DNA of 64,000 nucleotides from Porodaedalea pini (taxonomy: Eukaryota; Basidiomycota; Agaricomycetes; Hymenochaetales; Hymenochaetaceae). The position numbers and the translations under genes are program-made. Shown in pieces: positions 33,201 to 44,980 of this stretch (positions within the stretch are counted from its first letter, which is position 1; each line of letters begins with the position of its first letter). Below the pieces are notes generated by a model. It did no database searches. It was not told where the DNA came from and saw nothing but the letters and a program-made list of their open reading frames with translations. The stretch is taken from contig NBAY01000016.1 in NCBI GenBank assembly GCA_002794775.1, positions 434,001 to 498,000 of the forward strand, in the 5' to 3' direction.

Positions 33201-34044
33201 ATGATGCGGACCCTGTTTTTCACGTTAGCTGCTCTTGTAACGCTACTGCTCTCTGTGCTGCTCTTTTCTGTGCGTGCATCTCGAATGCTTCCTCTGCCAG
33301 AACCTTGTATATCCTAACTCTTCATCGTTCAGACACCAGCAGAGGGAGCACACCTCGGAGAGAAATGGGAGGCTACGAGCTTCTGTAAATGTATGCGATT
33401 CATACCAATCTTTCTCTCCAATCAAGTGCTTTGCAGTAAGAGCTAATAAAGAGGGCTTCCACAGGCGTATGCTTCGGCTCAAATTATACGATTCTGCATT
33501 TGGTGACGCCCGATAACCCGTCCAAGCCCTGTCTCTCCTGCACGAAACAGTGGTGCATAAATCAGAATCTGCCGATCTGCCAGGGTGCGACGCTGGGCGA
33601 TACAGATCCGGACACGGCTACGGGAAAAGAGGGCGACGTCGAGGCTCGGTGTTTCCGTGCGTTTCTCATTAATTTCTCCAAAGCTTACATACTGATCGCT
33701 ATAATTCTGCAGAGCGAGACTCGCCACGGGATCAACTTGTCGTTACTCTCTTTTTGCTCACGGTATTTGGACTGCTCCTCGGAGCGGGCATAAAGGGCAA
33801 GATGGTGAAGGCAGGCATCGACTTTAGCGTTCCATGGTCCTCAGGAAGGCGGTGGTGGGAGGTGCGCATTTATTATCAATGTTCTAGACTCATCAGCTAA
33901 GCCGCCACTCTTTTTTTGCAGACATGGAACCCTCGCGCGCCGCTGGAAAACATAAGCTTGGGTGGGCATTTACCCTTCGCACGTTCAGAAGACAATGAAA
34001 GGAGACGGGGAGAATACACGAACGTTGCTAATGGTGACTTATGA
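33201..34044 (+). CDS. small secretory-pathway membrane protein, unknown function (196 aa)
   Basis: Five exons: 33201-33269, 33333-33390, 33465-33656, 33713-33861 and 33922-34044. The signal peptide is MMRTLFFTLAALVTLLLSVL. A Cys-rich lumenal part (CKCVCFGSNYT with an N-glycosylation sequon, then KPCLSCTKQWC and LPICQGA) precedes GKEGDVEARCFQRDSPRDQ and one transmembrane helix (LVVTLFLLTVFGLLLGAGI). A basic cytoplasmic tail follows. I recall similar short Cys-rich type I proteins in other basidiomycetes but no named function. Only the five-exon splice model keeps the Cys pattern; a start two codons in (33204) is equally possible. Its promoter is shared with ARP1. Confidence 0.72.
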
Positions 34045-34261
34045 CCGCTGATTATAATGTGTTTTTGCTTCTGTAATTATACTCGACCAAATAATGAGAT
34101 ATTTTACGTATCCTCGACACTGTCACGAGTAGTTGTTCACAAATTGCCCAGAATATCCGAGGTGGTGGGGATCTCTTTCCACGACGTTCAAGTCCATGTC
34201 ATTGCCGGCCGCCGGACCTCTTTCACAGCGCAGTTCACCGAGCTAGTACTTACCTCATAGC

Positions 34262-34672
34262 ATGGGCTCTTTCTGCTCCAAGCCGGGAACGCACAGCGGG
34301 GGACACACCGTCCTCGGATCTAGCAATGGTGATCATGGTCCGGCGCAGGCGAGTCTTCGAAACGAGTCCGCCGACGAGCGCCGTGAAAGAATGGCACAGG
34401 CGGCGAGGGACAGGCAGCAAAAGGTTACCCGAAGCATGTTCAATCTCTTCCGACTCTGTTGTTCTAAGCCCACGTTCTCTCATCAATTTCAGGATTTAGA
34501 GCGTCTGACCAACAAGAAGAACCCGAACGCTGGTCGGCTCGCGTCCCAAGTGAACAAACCAGTTAAACCCTCCGCTCAGGAAAGACAGGATGAACCGCTC
34601 AGGGTACGTGCTAGCTTCGCTCTGTCTTTCTTGAATACTAATTACATCCCCATGTATGTTCAGTACGACTAA
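34262..34672 (+). CDS. putative N-myristoylated small protein (93 aa)
   Basis: Three exons: 34262-34423, 34493-34603 and 34664-34672, the last holding only two codons and the stop. The N-terminus MGSFCSKPG fits an N-myristoylation signal with an adjacent palmitoylatable Cys. The middle is charged and helical (ADERRERMAQAARDRQQK); the end is basic and closes with DEPLRYD. The layout (Gly2-Cys N-terminus, helical middle, acidic-aromatic C-terminus) resembles small fungal membrane-tethered proteins, but I know no function. The introns have good donors and branch points. Confidence 0.65.
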   Translation: MGSFCSKPGTHSGGHTVLGSSNGDHGPAQASLRNESADERRERMAQAARDRQQKVTRSMFNLFRLCCSKPTFSHQFQDLERLTNKKNPNAGRLASQVNKPVKPSAQERQDEPLRVRASFALSFLNTNYIPMYVQYD

Positions 34673-34961
34673 AGCATTGCGGTGAACCGGGGTTGGCTCT
34701 CGAGATATTTATTGTCAATGTACATCATGACGTCTAGAAATTCCTGAATAATTTGCCCTACGAACTCATTTCGTCTGTATATTATCTTAGTCGTGCTTGT
34801 ATTCTGTAAGACATCTACTGCATTATATAAAGGACATGTCTATTGCGGAGTACTTCGAGGTCGTGTGAAGAGGCACTGAAGCCAGAGTTGACGTGTGAAC
34901 GGGTTGGTCCCGAACGACGACGACGACCGTACGCCACATTGCATGTCGTCCACAGCGGTGG

Positions 34962-36112
34962 ATGCCTGCAGATTGGGAAAAGGTGCTATGGAAGAAGCAA
35001 CCATTTCCTGACAATTATATACCCGACTCTTTTCTTTCATCTCTTAGACGGAACGGTGCGTTGTTACTTGTTCAGTCGCCCAGATGCACTGACCCTCGCC
35101 TGTGACCTAGCTAATTTTCGCCCGTATACATATTGGCCTCTCGTTTTGGCAGCATGCACGATCGTGCAGCACGTCTCTTCCGTCTTCATCTTCCTCATCA
35201 CGTTCGCGCGATTGTACGATGAATCCTGGGATCCGCGTGTCCTGGTCTGGATCTCGGTCTGCATGTTCCTGCTCGGGTTCGTCGTTTGGGAGCTCCTGGA
35301 GTGCTTCGTATTCGGATATAGAATGGAAAAGGAACAAAGTGAGCCAGCTCATCGCGGCGTGTCCGTGTGAAATCCTGCGTGCTGAAAATATGGAAACGAA
35401 GGGGCGAAGGCGCTCAAGTCGTCCATACTGGTCTTCTTAGCCCTCCTTGCTTTATCTCCGGTGCTGCGGACACTCTCAGCATCAACGTCCTCGGATTCCA
35501 TCTGGGCTCTGACGGCGTGTCTTTTTATTTTGAATATACTATTGGCAGATTATGGACCATCCAGAAGCGGACGTCTGGGTCGCGAAAGGTACACGCAGCT
35601 TTCACTCCGGTTTTCCCATAGCAGAAGCTTACTCAGATACTTCTACTTAGACTGACTTCTGTTCTGTCCATGAACGCTGCGATGTCTGCCTCTGTCGTGC
35701 TGGCATCACGGCTTCGCGACGATATATCCGTATTTGCCCTAATGTTGTTCTCCATTCAGATGTTCGCCCTTTTACCCATGCTAAGGACTCGGTTGCTCGT
35801 AAGCCCACGCTCACATTTCGCGTAACTCGCTAACGTCCATCTATAGTTGATGCCATCACTTTTGACTGCGCTCCTGACAATGTGTTTTGCCGGGGTATCG
35901 ATACACCTGACCTCTGAACTTTCTCAGCTGGTGACCGGCATCCAAGCTGTGATACTCGGATTTATAACGTTCGGGGCACCCTGGGTACTCGTATGGGCGC
36001 AGAAATTCAAAAAGTGAGTACCAAGACTTACGTTTTCCGAACAAGGAATAATGGATTCCGCTTCAGTGAGATACGAGGTCCTTGGGACGTTGCTGTGCCG
36101 CAAGTGCGATAG
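34962..36112 (+). CDS. GPI2: GPI-GlcNAc transferase subunit GPI2/PIG-C
   Basis: Six exons: 34962-35055, 35111-35338, 35402-35588, 35651-35798, 35847-36013 and 36067-36112 (289 aa). The start MPADWEKVLWKKQPFPDNYI matches the 'W.KVL...QPFPDNYVD' opening of PIG-C. Multiple hydrophobic helices follow, with FRPYTYWPLVLAACTIVQH, SSDSIWALTACLFILN, LSMNAAMSASVVLASRL and the C-terminal EIRGPWD (human: ENIHGPWDEA). Gpi2 is an ER membrane subunit of the enzyme that makes GlcNAc-PI, the first step of GPI-anchor synthesis. The ATG at 34962 was chosen because it is in frame with the conserved block; upstream ATGs are out of frame. Confidence 0.92.
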
Positions 36113-37140
36113 CTGAATGTTCCAAATTTGTACGCTTGGACGACCGATATCCTTATGTATCTTGTGTTGGTCCTCTGAACAATTCTCATAGTCTCCATTG
36201 CTGTGTTCCGCTGCTGTACAATGTCCCTGAACATTCAACTTCGTTAATTCAGAACAAAGAAGAACCTTCTGGTATCCGACTTCTCCGTTAATGACTCCTG
36301 GATCGCAAATAAGGGGTACGCTTGAACTGCAATACAATTGAGATCTTCCGATACTGAGACCTGGAACACTGTAAGCACGTTCTCATGTTGTCTTCCTCTT
36401 GTCCTACATAATTGCTTGGCTAACAACATCGATTATTAGATATCCGGAAACAGGGCCTTTCATCACCTAAGCAGACTCGGGGACAATCTCACGTCTGGCG
36501 CTTAAGATCTATCATGTGTCTTGAGAGATTGTGATTACAGCTGTATTTTACGTGCATGCACTTGATGAAGTGACACAATCTGCAAACGACGGCGATTACC
36601 ATTGATAGACTTTATACTTGCAAATGGCCACTTGCAGCAGCTGAATTCATTCCCAACAGTTCGGCGCGGCCGTGAATATCGAGCACATGTATACCATTGG
36701 CGTGGAGAGCAAGATCGTTACTTTATTGGTGCGTAAACCTCCGGCTACTTATGCAGTGAACTTTAATATCTCACGTCCACTCAGGGCTCGGTATCTGCTC
36801 GCAAACCCACGGGCATGGATAACCGGCGCGACGGTTGGGCCGGCACGACAACGATATGCGCGCCAGTCAAGCCGATGTGAAGGTGACTTTCTCCTCGAAC
36901 GCCTCTCCGTCCCATTGGTAGCCCAGAGGTACGGCACCCACGGTAGAATGTGAGCACTCTGCCCATGCTGCTGCATTTAGCTCAGTTGATCACTACAGCG
37001 GAATTCGACTGTGCCAAGACCATCTTCCCGCTTCCAATCGATACGATCCTCGGAAGAATACTGAAATAGAATTATGATGGTCTATAAAGACTTGATATGA
37101 GTCGCTTGCACTGTCCCCCGCCTCTCTGACGGTCATTAAA
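36113..37140. other. gene-poor stretch, about 1 kb
   Basis: No supported gene. Between 36640 and 36960 there are short open pieces separated by a plausible intron (GTGCGT at 36731, CAG near 36785), including RKPTGMDNRRDGWAGTTTIC, but the frames do not join into a gene. They could be a decayed coding remnant or chance. A tRNA A-box look-alike near 36976 was rejected. Confidence 0.4.
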
Positions 37141-38009
37141 ATGTTACGCCGAGTTCCTTTTGTACTCTGTCTTCTCTGCCTCTTCTGGTTCTGTCTTCTA
37201 GCCGAGAGTATGGCAGTTGATGTCATCCCTAGGTCAGTTAAAGTTATCAATCCTTTTTTGCTGTTAAATATCTATCTGACGGCCGCCATGGATTTTGTTC
37301 GTAGACTAGAAGATGATGATTCCAGGCAAGCCGCCTTGATCTGAGCATGTTTTTCTGACCACGCTAACGTTGACTAAAGTGCCCGTGATATTAATGACCG
37401 CGGACGTGGGTGAGCGTGGTCATCTCATTGCCATTTATCTGTCAACGATACTGAAATCTGCCGAGACGAAGATCAGACGCGAGCCAGATGACGCCCGGGA
37501 CTATTTCACCAAGGTGCTTTTTTTCCTATTCCTGGCGAATCCGCTGATTAGCACGGCCTGGCCTTTGCTCACCACGATCGACACGCAGCGCAAGCGGCGA
37601 TCCCGGTCCCATTGATCCGCCGCCGCAGATCGCGCAGTCCACGTCTATAATTCTAATGTACGTCAAGCCGTTCATTATCGCTCGTGTGGGCACAATCCGC
37701 TGACGTGTCCTTATGTGAATAGCACGAGCTTGACCATTGAGACGCTTGTGTACGCTGTCGATCCTCCTGCCTTGTATCGCGCTGCTAATTGCTTTTTATT
37801 AATTCCTACGCTAGTCCGTCCAATGCCGTCCTCCCGACCCAGACATTCTCCCCTGTAGCGACGATCACTGCCGTGTCGCCGAGGACGAACGCCGCTTCCC
37901 ACCGTAAGCCCCCCCTTCTTTTAAATTTGCTGCAGGCTCGCGTTCTTACTGATCGTCTGCTCACACAGGACATCAGATACCGTTCTTTTGGAGCTGGCTG
38001 CGTCGATAA
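37141..38009 (+). CDS. possible small secreted Ser/Thr/Pro-rich protein (about 146 aa)
   Basis: Tentative eight-exon model: 37141-37232, 37305-37325, 37380-37409, 37466-37513, 37589-37657, 37723-37773, 37815-37903 and 37969-38009. Exon 1 encodes a strong signal peptide (MLRRVPFVLCLLCLFWFC, then LLAES). The later exons join in one open frame and give a low-complexity Pro/Ser/Thr/Ile stretch such as IDPPPQIAQSTSII and NAVLPTQTFSP. The intron after exon 2 would be GC-AG (AG|GCAAGC). Intron sizes of 41-75 bp and CTGAC/CTAAT branch points are normal for this window. No family is recognised. The exon 4 and last-exon boundaries are uncertain, and a different final phase would give a Cys-rich end. 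Confidence 0.4.
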
Positions 38010-39015
38010 CACGGCTTTCCCTACTGCCTGTACTTCTTGTACGGCGGCAGGCTTTCCTGCTTTGTCCTCTTTTTTCAGTTCCAATGGTCCAGGGAAGTTA
38101 ATATGAGTCGTTCTTACACGGTCTTTCTGATATCGGAAAAACTTTTCTACTCCATCGATTCGATCGTTCAACTCGTGCTTTTCATCCAGTGAGAGTCCAG
38201 AGCTCGGACGGAGACATCGCAGCAGCGTAAAGTAACGGAGATATGCTTGCCCTCGCCTTGTGTTCTTATGTGAGACCTTCGTGGCACAGATAAATCCTCG
38301 GCCTCGAACAGATGGTGTCCCCCACTAGTTATTTTCTCTCGCGCTGATGACAATGAAGGGATGCAAGAACTATATCAATCACCTTCTAGAACTTTTGAGC
38401 GGCGATAATCGATCCAAGTCAGTTCATAGAAGCGAAGAGCGTGTTGAGTCTGCGTCTTCGAGATTGGGAAGCATGTGGAACTATAAAATTTACATAACAC
38501 GCGATTCGCAGCAGGCAGGCACTTATTATTGAATATAAAAAAAGTATTTACAATACATTCGGTTCATATTGTTTTGAGAAAGGGGTGAGTGGTGGTGTAC
38601 ATGGCTTTCTGATGAGGGGTTCAGGAAGAAGATGGCCTTGAGTCTAGCTAAAAAGGTCGGAGTATCGAGGCGATATGATGACGATGATGAGAGACAGCAC
38701 CAGAGAACATACAGCTGCAAAAGACCACCCCCATGTACAATCGTTACATTACATGGAAATGTTGCAAGAAGAGGGTTTAAGGATATGTAACAAGGTAAGC
38801 TAAATATGTGCATGCAAAGTCTACATAAGAACCCACGCAGAAGAATTGCTGATGGAATTGAAAAGAATCAGAGAGGAGAAACAGCGAGACAGGAATGAAA
38901 AAATTGCCAACGAAGACGTTCCAGTGTACAGTGCATAGCAGACGATGGCCTATACTTACAGCATAAAATTCTTGCTTAGAGACATACGAAAGAGAATTCA
39001 AAGTAATGATTCATG
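38010..39015. other. gene-poor stretch downstream of the bZIP gene
   Basis: About 1 kb with no convincing coding region on either strand. It probably includes the long 3' flank of the bZIP gene. Short open frames here have poor composition. Confidence 0.45.
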
Positions 39016-40658
39016 CTAGGATTGATGCAGTGTACCGGTGCCGTCGTCATCGCTTAGTCTCGGGCGTTTGTTAGCGTTCTGCGAGTTGATGCCAAGGCCA
39101 ATGCCTCGCGCCTCGAGAACCTCCATAGCCATCTTAGCGGCGCCCTCTGTCGCCTTTTTGGGACGTGCGCGCGTTCTGCGAAGCGCACCAAAGGCCTGCG
39201 CTTTGATGACGGCAAGCGTACTCGAGATGGGCGGGTGGCTTGACGGCGACGGAGAGCGTGATGAGTGGTCGCCTCCATTGGACTGACCGGTGTCCCTTCG
39301 TCGACGCACTCCGCGCGGATCAGAACCTGGGACGCCGCTGCTAGTGCCGGCTTTGCTGCTCTCGGCGACAGCCATTGTTTGCGGATCATCCGGTCGGAAG
39401 GTGGGTATGCCGCCACCGAGCATGGGTCGCTCAGGTCCCGTGTTCGTACGACGACGATTCATTCCGTACGCGGAAATGTCTGCTGTCCCCCCGTGAAGCG
39501 TAAGCTCAGGGGCAGCTGCTGTCATGCGGTGATGGTAGTCTGCGTCGCTGCGCTCTTGGCTTTCGGTGGGGAAGACGAATTGGAATTGAGAGTTAACTGA
39601 TGAGGAAGAGCCGTTGTGCGGGCTGGATGCGCTTGGTGAAATTGACCGGTCGTTGTTGTTCATTAGGTAGGGCACTTGATCGATTCCCGGAAGGACAGTT
39701 TTGTGTGCGTCCATCAATGCGGCGGGGTAGCGGGAGCCATAGGTGGCTTCGGCAGAGGTCATGGTCGGAGACGGGATGAAGGCAGGTGAATGCGACGTTG
39801 TGCCGTTCTCTCCTACGACTGACTCGGCACCCGAAGGGCCGCCTTGATTAACGCCCGTGTGCCAGCTATTGTCGCGAACGTGACCCGTCATGCCATTAAA
39901 GGCGTACTGATTCATTTTAGCCATCCCCATAGCAGGTCCCCGACCGTTCACATTCCCTTCGTGAGTCATAAATGGCATAGCAGGCGAACGCTCGCCGTAC
40001 GCGTTGGCAGACGCATCGTGATAGGCAGTCTGCTGGAGCGCGACAGACGAGTCTTGCGCGTACTGCTGAAGTCGTGGATCGAGGCTTTCGGCCGAAGGTG
40101 CGGGGTAGGCAACAGGATGGGGAAGTGGAGTCGTTACCGGCGTACCAAGCGAGCTGCTGGCTGTGCCCGGACCAGTACTCGGCGTGATGGCGTTGAAGGA
40201 CGGGGGTGGAGGCGGAAAGTCATCCAGGTGTGGGTCGTCACTGCCCTTCCTCGCGTGCCACAGAGCCCTTAGATATTTGTCCCTCTCCCGGCTCTCATGC
40301 CTTAGTGTCTCGAGTGCACTAGAGAGGCGTTGATTCTCCTGGCGTAGCTCGGTGGCTTCCCCACGAGCCTCCCGACATGAGTCCTGAAGCTGGACTACCA
40401 CAGCCTCTAGGCTAGTCACTAAGATCCATATGCGTTTGGTCACTCGCGCATGCCGCAAAAATACGTGACAACAAACACACCTGTCTCCTCGAGTGTCGCG
40501 ATGTAGTTGGCGCGACGGGCACGGAAAGCAGCCTGGGCGTCAGCGTTTTTCTTTTTCCTGAGCGCGATTTCGGACATCTTGTCTAATTTGTCGGGGCCAG
40601 GGGCATTTGCGATCTGCTTTGCAGGAGAGGGTGGCTGAGTGTGCGGAGTTTTGGGCAT
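39016..40658 (-). CDS. AP1-like bZIP transcription factor (526 aa)
   Basis: Two exons: 40658-40481 and 40418-39016, in phase. The basic region RKKKNADAQAAFRARR (34-49) resembles the NRAAQRAFR type of Pap1/Yap1 proteins. It runs into a leucine-zipper coiled coil (TLEETVTSLEAVVVQLQ, then ENQRLSSALETLR). The intron falls exactly at the basic-region/zipper junction. The remaining 430 residues are Pro/Ser/Gly-rich and likely disordered, with a basic RRTRARPKKA near the end. No Cys-rich redox domain of true Yap1 is visible, so a stress-response role is only a possibility. It is expected to be a nuclear, dimeric DNA-binding regulator. The ATG at 40658 puts the bZIP close to the N-terminus; upstream frames lack support. 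Confidence 0.85.
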
Positions 40659-41144
40659 AAGACGGTGAGAAGGAAATGGAAGAGGGAGAGCAGAAGAGAT
40701 ATGTAGCTGGATAAAAGAGGGCGAAAATGGGGAAATGGGAAGAAATACACGCGCGCGGAGGGTACGAGTGAGTGTCCGCGGCGGCGGTCCCTTCTGCACT
40801 GAGTACAAATGGACTGAAGGACGCCTGCCGCGAGGGGCGTGCACGACGAGCTCGATCGCGAGAAGACGACGAGCAAACGAGGATACGGCGGAAATGAAGG
40901 CAAGGGAAATGAAGCAGAGCCTGAGTGAATGAATTCTGCGCAACTCAAAATCAGCCGCCGCGCACCGGCCGACGCACGGGTCACTTAGCCGGTCACATTC
41001 AGCCAATCTATTCCCTTCGCCTATCCGTCTATTCTTCCATATTTTCCATCAGTACATTCAATACACCCCTTTCTCAACAACTACGGTCCGGGCACCCCGT
41101 CTACCCTCACCGCTTTCAGGGTTGTGTCCAGCAATCAACTTCGT
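40659..41144. promoter_or_regulatory. bZIP promoter / APC4 3' flank
   Basis: A 486-bp gap between tandem minus-strand genes. The stretch 40620-40760 is GA-rich on the plus strand (CT-rich in the bZIP 5' leader). No gene is seen. Confidence 0.45.
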
Positions 41145-44100
41145 CTATTCCTCTTCCTCTACTTCCACTTCCTCCCCCTCCATGTCGAGCATCTCCAATT
41201 CGATCCCTTCCTTGTCCAGGACACACGCTACTCGTCGTCCTGCTCGCCCGTTCACGGCCAACGTAGGCCTCCACTCTTTTTCCGCAGTCTCCGCACTTCG
41301 CGAAAGCTTCAGTGCGCGTTGTTTTCGGATAGGCGCCGCCGAACAGGTAGTCTAATAGATTCGAAGAGGAACGAGGCACGTCAGCGTGATCTCGGCGTGG
41401 CCTGCTTTGTTCAGAAGAAGCTCACCTGCCCTGCCGACACTTTGGCTATCGCCTCCGCCACTATGTCCTCTTGCCAAAGCCCGTTTACGTACCCTACCAA
41501 GTCCACCTCCATGTATTTCAGCGCGCTGTAATCGACTGTCCCAATCTTTTCCGGCCCTGCGTGTCGATCATCATCAGCAACGGGCTTCCCGCAGTGTAAT
41601 GTGCAAGTCGTGAAGACACGATGTACCTTCTTCCACGTATTTCTGATACACGATGACGAGGCTCTCCTCATCGAAGAAGTCCATGTCAAAAATATGAAAA
41701 TCATCGCCTTCGATGGCTTCAAGCCCGGCACTTGCATCACGGCCCTCGCTCCGAGACTTGCAATCCAAAAGCGCAACAGCAACACTCGACACCGCCCTTG
41801 AGCCTTCCTCGTGTTGATACGAAGCTCGTATAATACATACTGCGGACCAATGGACATCGATGGGATAAATTGTATTTGCCGGAGAACACTGTCACTCACG
41901 AAGTTCACGGCATTTAGAGAGCCCGTGCTCCCCTTCCTGCAGGCGGATCGCTAGATGTTCTGTGAGCGTGTCCGTCTAAAACAATATAGAACCTTCTTCA
42001 GTGGCTAAATTCAATCATGCAACCAAAACCAGACCTTCTCTTCACAAACTGCTCGTGTCCGAACTAGCTGCGATGATGCGGGGTTAGTCACGCGCATTTG
42101 CAGCATCTGGGCTGCGTGTTGTATTTGCGCTGGTGTGGTCCATGTTTGATCCACAGAAGCCGTCCTCGCTACTGCCTTTGCTGCCCGATCATATACTTGT
42201 TGGCACTTCTCGGCCAACGCGTGTACCAGGGCATCTAGATTTCGATCTAAATGTGAAAGATCCTTCTTCTGCGTTATCTGAGAGCAAACCGGGTCCCCAA
42301 TCAGTTTAGTCAGTGCCTTTGAAGGCATTTGTATTCTTAAAAGAAAAGAGGGGCAATGAGCTACGCACTGGAGGCCAAGTAAGTTTCGCAGGATCTGAAA
42401 TAAATGCACGCGCACGATCAATAGTGGAACGCAGATCCGTCGTGTGAGGTGCAGGGACAATACAATCTGGGGAAAACTGGGGTACAGGCCCGATGAACCA
42501 CTTGTCGATGGAGCTCACCACAAGACCTGACATCAAGTACTCGTTCACTTCCAGGATGTCGTGACGCGGTATAGGCGGCGTTTCAGTGGCAATAAGTCGA
42601 CTTGTCTCTAAATTATTGCTAAGATGTTGTTACAGCTATTGCATGGCCGGGACAAAGACACACCATAGCGCAAGAACAGCTGGAACTCTGCAAAGCGGTT
42701 CAGCTCCCGTCGGGCTGTCGCTGCAAGCCATGCTGCGATTATGACAACTCGCGCAGTCAGGTCTAAGCACGAATCAACTTCCTCGGTTGAGAAGCCATAT
42801 TTTCCGTAGAGTTGAGGCCTGGAGAGCGCACACGAAGGTGTTAGCCTTTGTTACAATTCACGCTGACGGGAAACGCATGCTAACAAGAGTGACCACCCTC
42901 GTACCTCCTCTAGCAGCAGATGCAGGCGCTGACATGCAGGTGCAACTCGCGTCTCAGAGTAATCGCGAAGCTTGAGAAGAGCTTCGCCTACAGTACTGTC
43001 CCATTTTTGCAAGCCCTTGACAACAAAGTGAGAATCGATACCGGCCAGGTATAGTTCCGGTGGCTTACTCTCTCGCTAGTAAGTTCTCCTGTTTGGTTGA
43101 AATCAGAAAGGGCCGGGGAAGATTTTCCTGTTGCAAGAAGCACAGTCAGATCAAACACGGCATTTGTCTCTTCTTGGGGGGAAGAATGAGCAACAGAAAA
43201 CGGTATTCTGGCAGCGCGATGACGTACGATCAAAGCGAGTTTGCCGTTCTTGCAGCCCTCGGACGTAGTTCGCGTTCAATTCGCGCGCTCCATCATGTCC
43301 ATCTCCACCGAACCAGGCCTTCCTCATCTCTTTGACCACGCGCATGGTGTACCAGGTGAGTTCCCTTGCAGCCGAACAGTTCTCTGCTACATGCCGCGTT
43401 GACTTCGCATACAACAAAGGAAGCTCGACAGCCAACGGCGTGAGGTTATTGAGGACAGGGGTGAGAGTACCTTGGGGCCTGAATTCAGCGTGGACGAGTA
43501 GCGTACTATCCTCGTTGTTCTTCATTATTGTCTTTGCCTCGCACCCTGAACCCAAGCTGAGGGCGCCGAGGGGATACGAGCCATCCAAGAAGCAATGAAT
43601 TTGACCTGAACTGTCGATGGCAACCAAGAGGCTATCCATGTTGGTGAGGTCCTTTTCATCAAGTTCTTCACCGGGTCTATTATCGCCTTCGCGCGGGGAA
43701 GGGTTTATGGCGGCCGCAAGTGGGTCGGACGGTAGAGATGGCCATGAAGAAATGACCTCTGGGAGTGAGGAGGCCTTAGCGCCTGGTCGGGCCTGGTTAC
43801 CTTGAAAAGCAAATAGGTCTGTAGCGCTTGCGACCGGAAAAACGTATGAGCACTGCTCTCACGTCGTATATATGAGAGCTTACTTCAGTGGAACGGTATC
43901 GTCTTGAAGGGCGTCGAGTAATGGCTGGGTTTTGATTATAGAAAGTGCTGAACCTGGCTAAGAGCAGTAACTTTTGCTTAAAATTTGTATAATGCTAAGA
44001 GTATCAGACCACATACAATGACATTCCCCCGCTTGAACATGTCGGGCATTTCCTTCTTGTCGGTCTTTTTCTCCTTTTTAAACCACCAGACGCCCGTTAC

Positions 44101-44540
44101 CCGAGGAGGGGACGACGCGGAGCTGGACGGAAGTCCGATAGATAAAGAGTGTTCTTCTCGACCATTCTGAAGCGAATGGAGACTGACTCGGGGAGGGTGA
44201 TGAGTGACTACGATAGTCTGACCTGAGCGCAGACACAAAGAATAGACGAGAGGTCTGACTCAGATTCACCTAATTAAAAAATACAAGAGAAGGTATGCTT
44301 ACCGTCAGGGCTCCAGTTGAGCGCGGTGACCTCGTCTGGCGCACTGTCCCCCTTGCTCATATCGACCTCCCACTTCTTCGCACCTTGCATCTTCCATAAA
44401 CTCATCTTTTCGCTTGAACCGGCTCTCGAGATGAGCACGACGAGATCCTTGTCTGGACAGCATGCCGTCACAAGCAGACGCGACTTGACTTGCAGACGAA
44501 CGGTCGCCAGGGATGTGATGGCGCTCATATCGTCCTCCAT
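41145..44540 (-). CDS. APC4: anaphase-promoting complex subunit 4
   Basis: Thirteen exons: 44540-44303, 44222-44017, 43957-43884, 43826-43228, 43172-43069, 43015-42885, 42818-42664, 42607-42369, 42277-42035, 41975-41900, 41839-41627, 41556-41426 and 41351-41145 (871 aa). The N-terminal WD40 start (CCPDKDLVVLISRAG, then VTALNWSPDGQTIVV) and the later helical Apc4 domain (ELTWYTMRVVKEMRKAWFG, TRVAPACQRLHLLLEEVRGW) mark Apc4. It is a scaffold of the APC/C platform, the ubiquitin ligase that degrades cyclins and securin. A tail exon gives VNGRAGRRVACVLD and an acidic end. The intron between exons 10 and 11 was placed to bypass a TGA and keep phase. Two MluI-box motifs lie upstream. Confidence 0.85.
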
Positions 44541-44980
44541 CGTCCATCCAACTGTGAACAGCTCGCGTAGCTTGTCTTGGCTTCGATGGTTGTATAGCAC
44601 CCTGTATGGCTGATAGACTTGGGTTATAACGCGCCTCTGAGTGCTTCTTGTGCTTTGCTAGTATGCGTGAGAACAGAGAGACGCGTCCACTGCTCTTCTG
44701 TGATTGCTAGTCAAAAGGCCCCTTTTACAACGGAAAGAACGCGAAAGGGACCAGTTTAAACTTCGATCTGTCGAATATAGCAGTACTAGTGCGCTAGATG
44801 CTGAAGGAACGGCAGTGCCAGAATATTCATGATGCAATGCACACGTCGCACGTGATCTTGACGCGTCGCCGCAGACGCGTCAATTACATCTTGCAACTGT
44901 AGCGAGCAGGCAAGGTAATGTGAATCGTTGCTATTCTCAGAAAACAGCATAAATCAAAGAAGAAAAAATCTAATATAGAA
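44541..44980. promoter_or_regulatory. APC4 promoter / DRS1 3' flank
   Basis: A 440-bp gap between tandem minus-strand genes. It carries two ACGCGT sites and a CACGTG at 44850-44855. The open frame upstream of the APC4 ATG lacks another ATG. Confidence 0.5.
44861..44880. promoter_or_regulatory. paired MluI-box-like sites upstream of APC4
   Basis: Two ACGCGT hexamers at 44861-44866 and 44875-44880, some 320-340 bp upstream of the APC4 start codon. In yeasts this site binds MBF for G1/S expression, and APC4 is a cell-cycle gene. Function is inferred. Confidence 0.4.

Noticed and set aside
36960..37030. tRNA-like A box (TTAGCTCAGTTGATC) followed by ATTCGAC
   Set aside because: The spacing between the two boxes is about 26 nt, too short for a tRNA, and no acceptor stem or anticodon arm can be folded.
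41888..41899. 11-bp spacer as an intron in APC4
   Set aside because: Impossible as a spliceosomal intron; a 60-bp intron to 41840 keeps the frame and removes the TGA.
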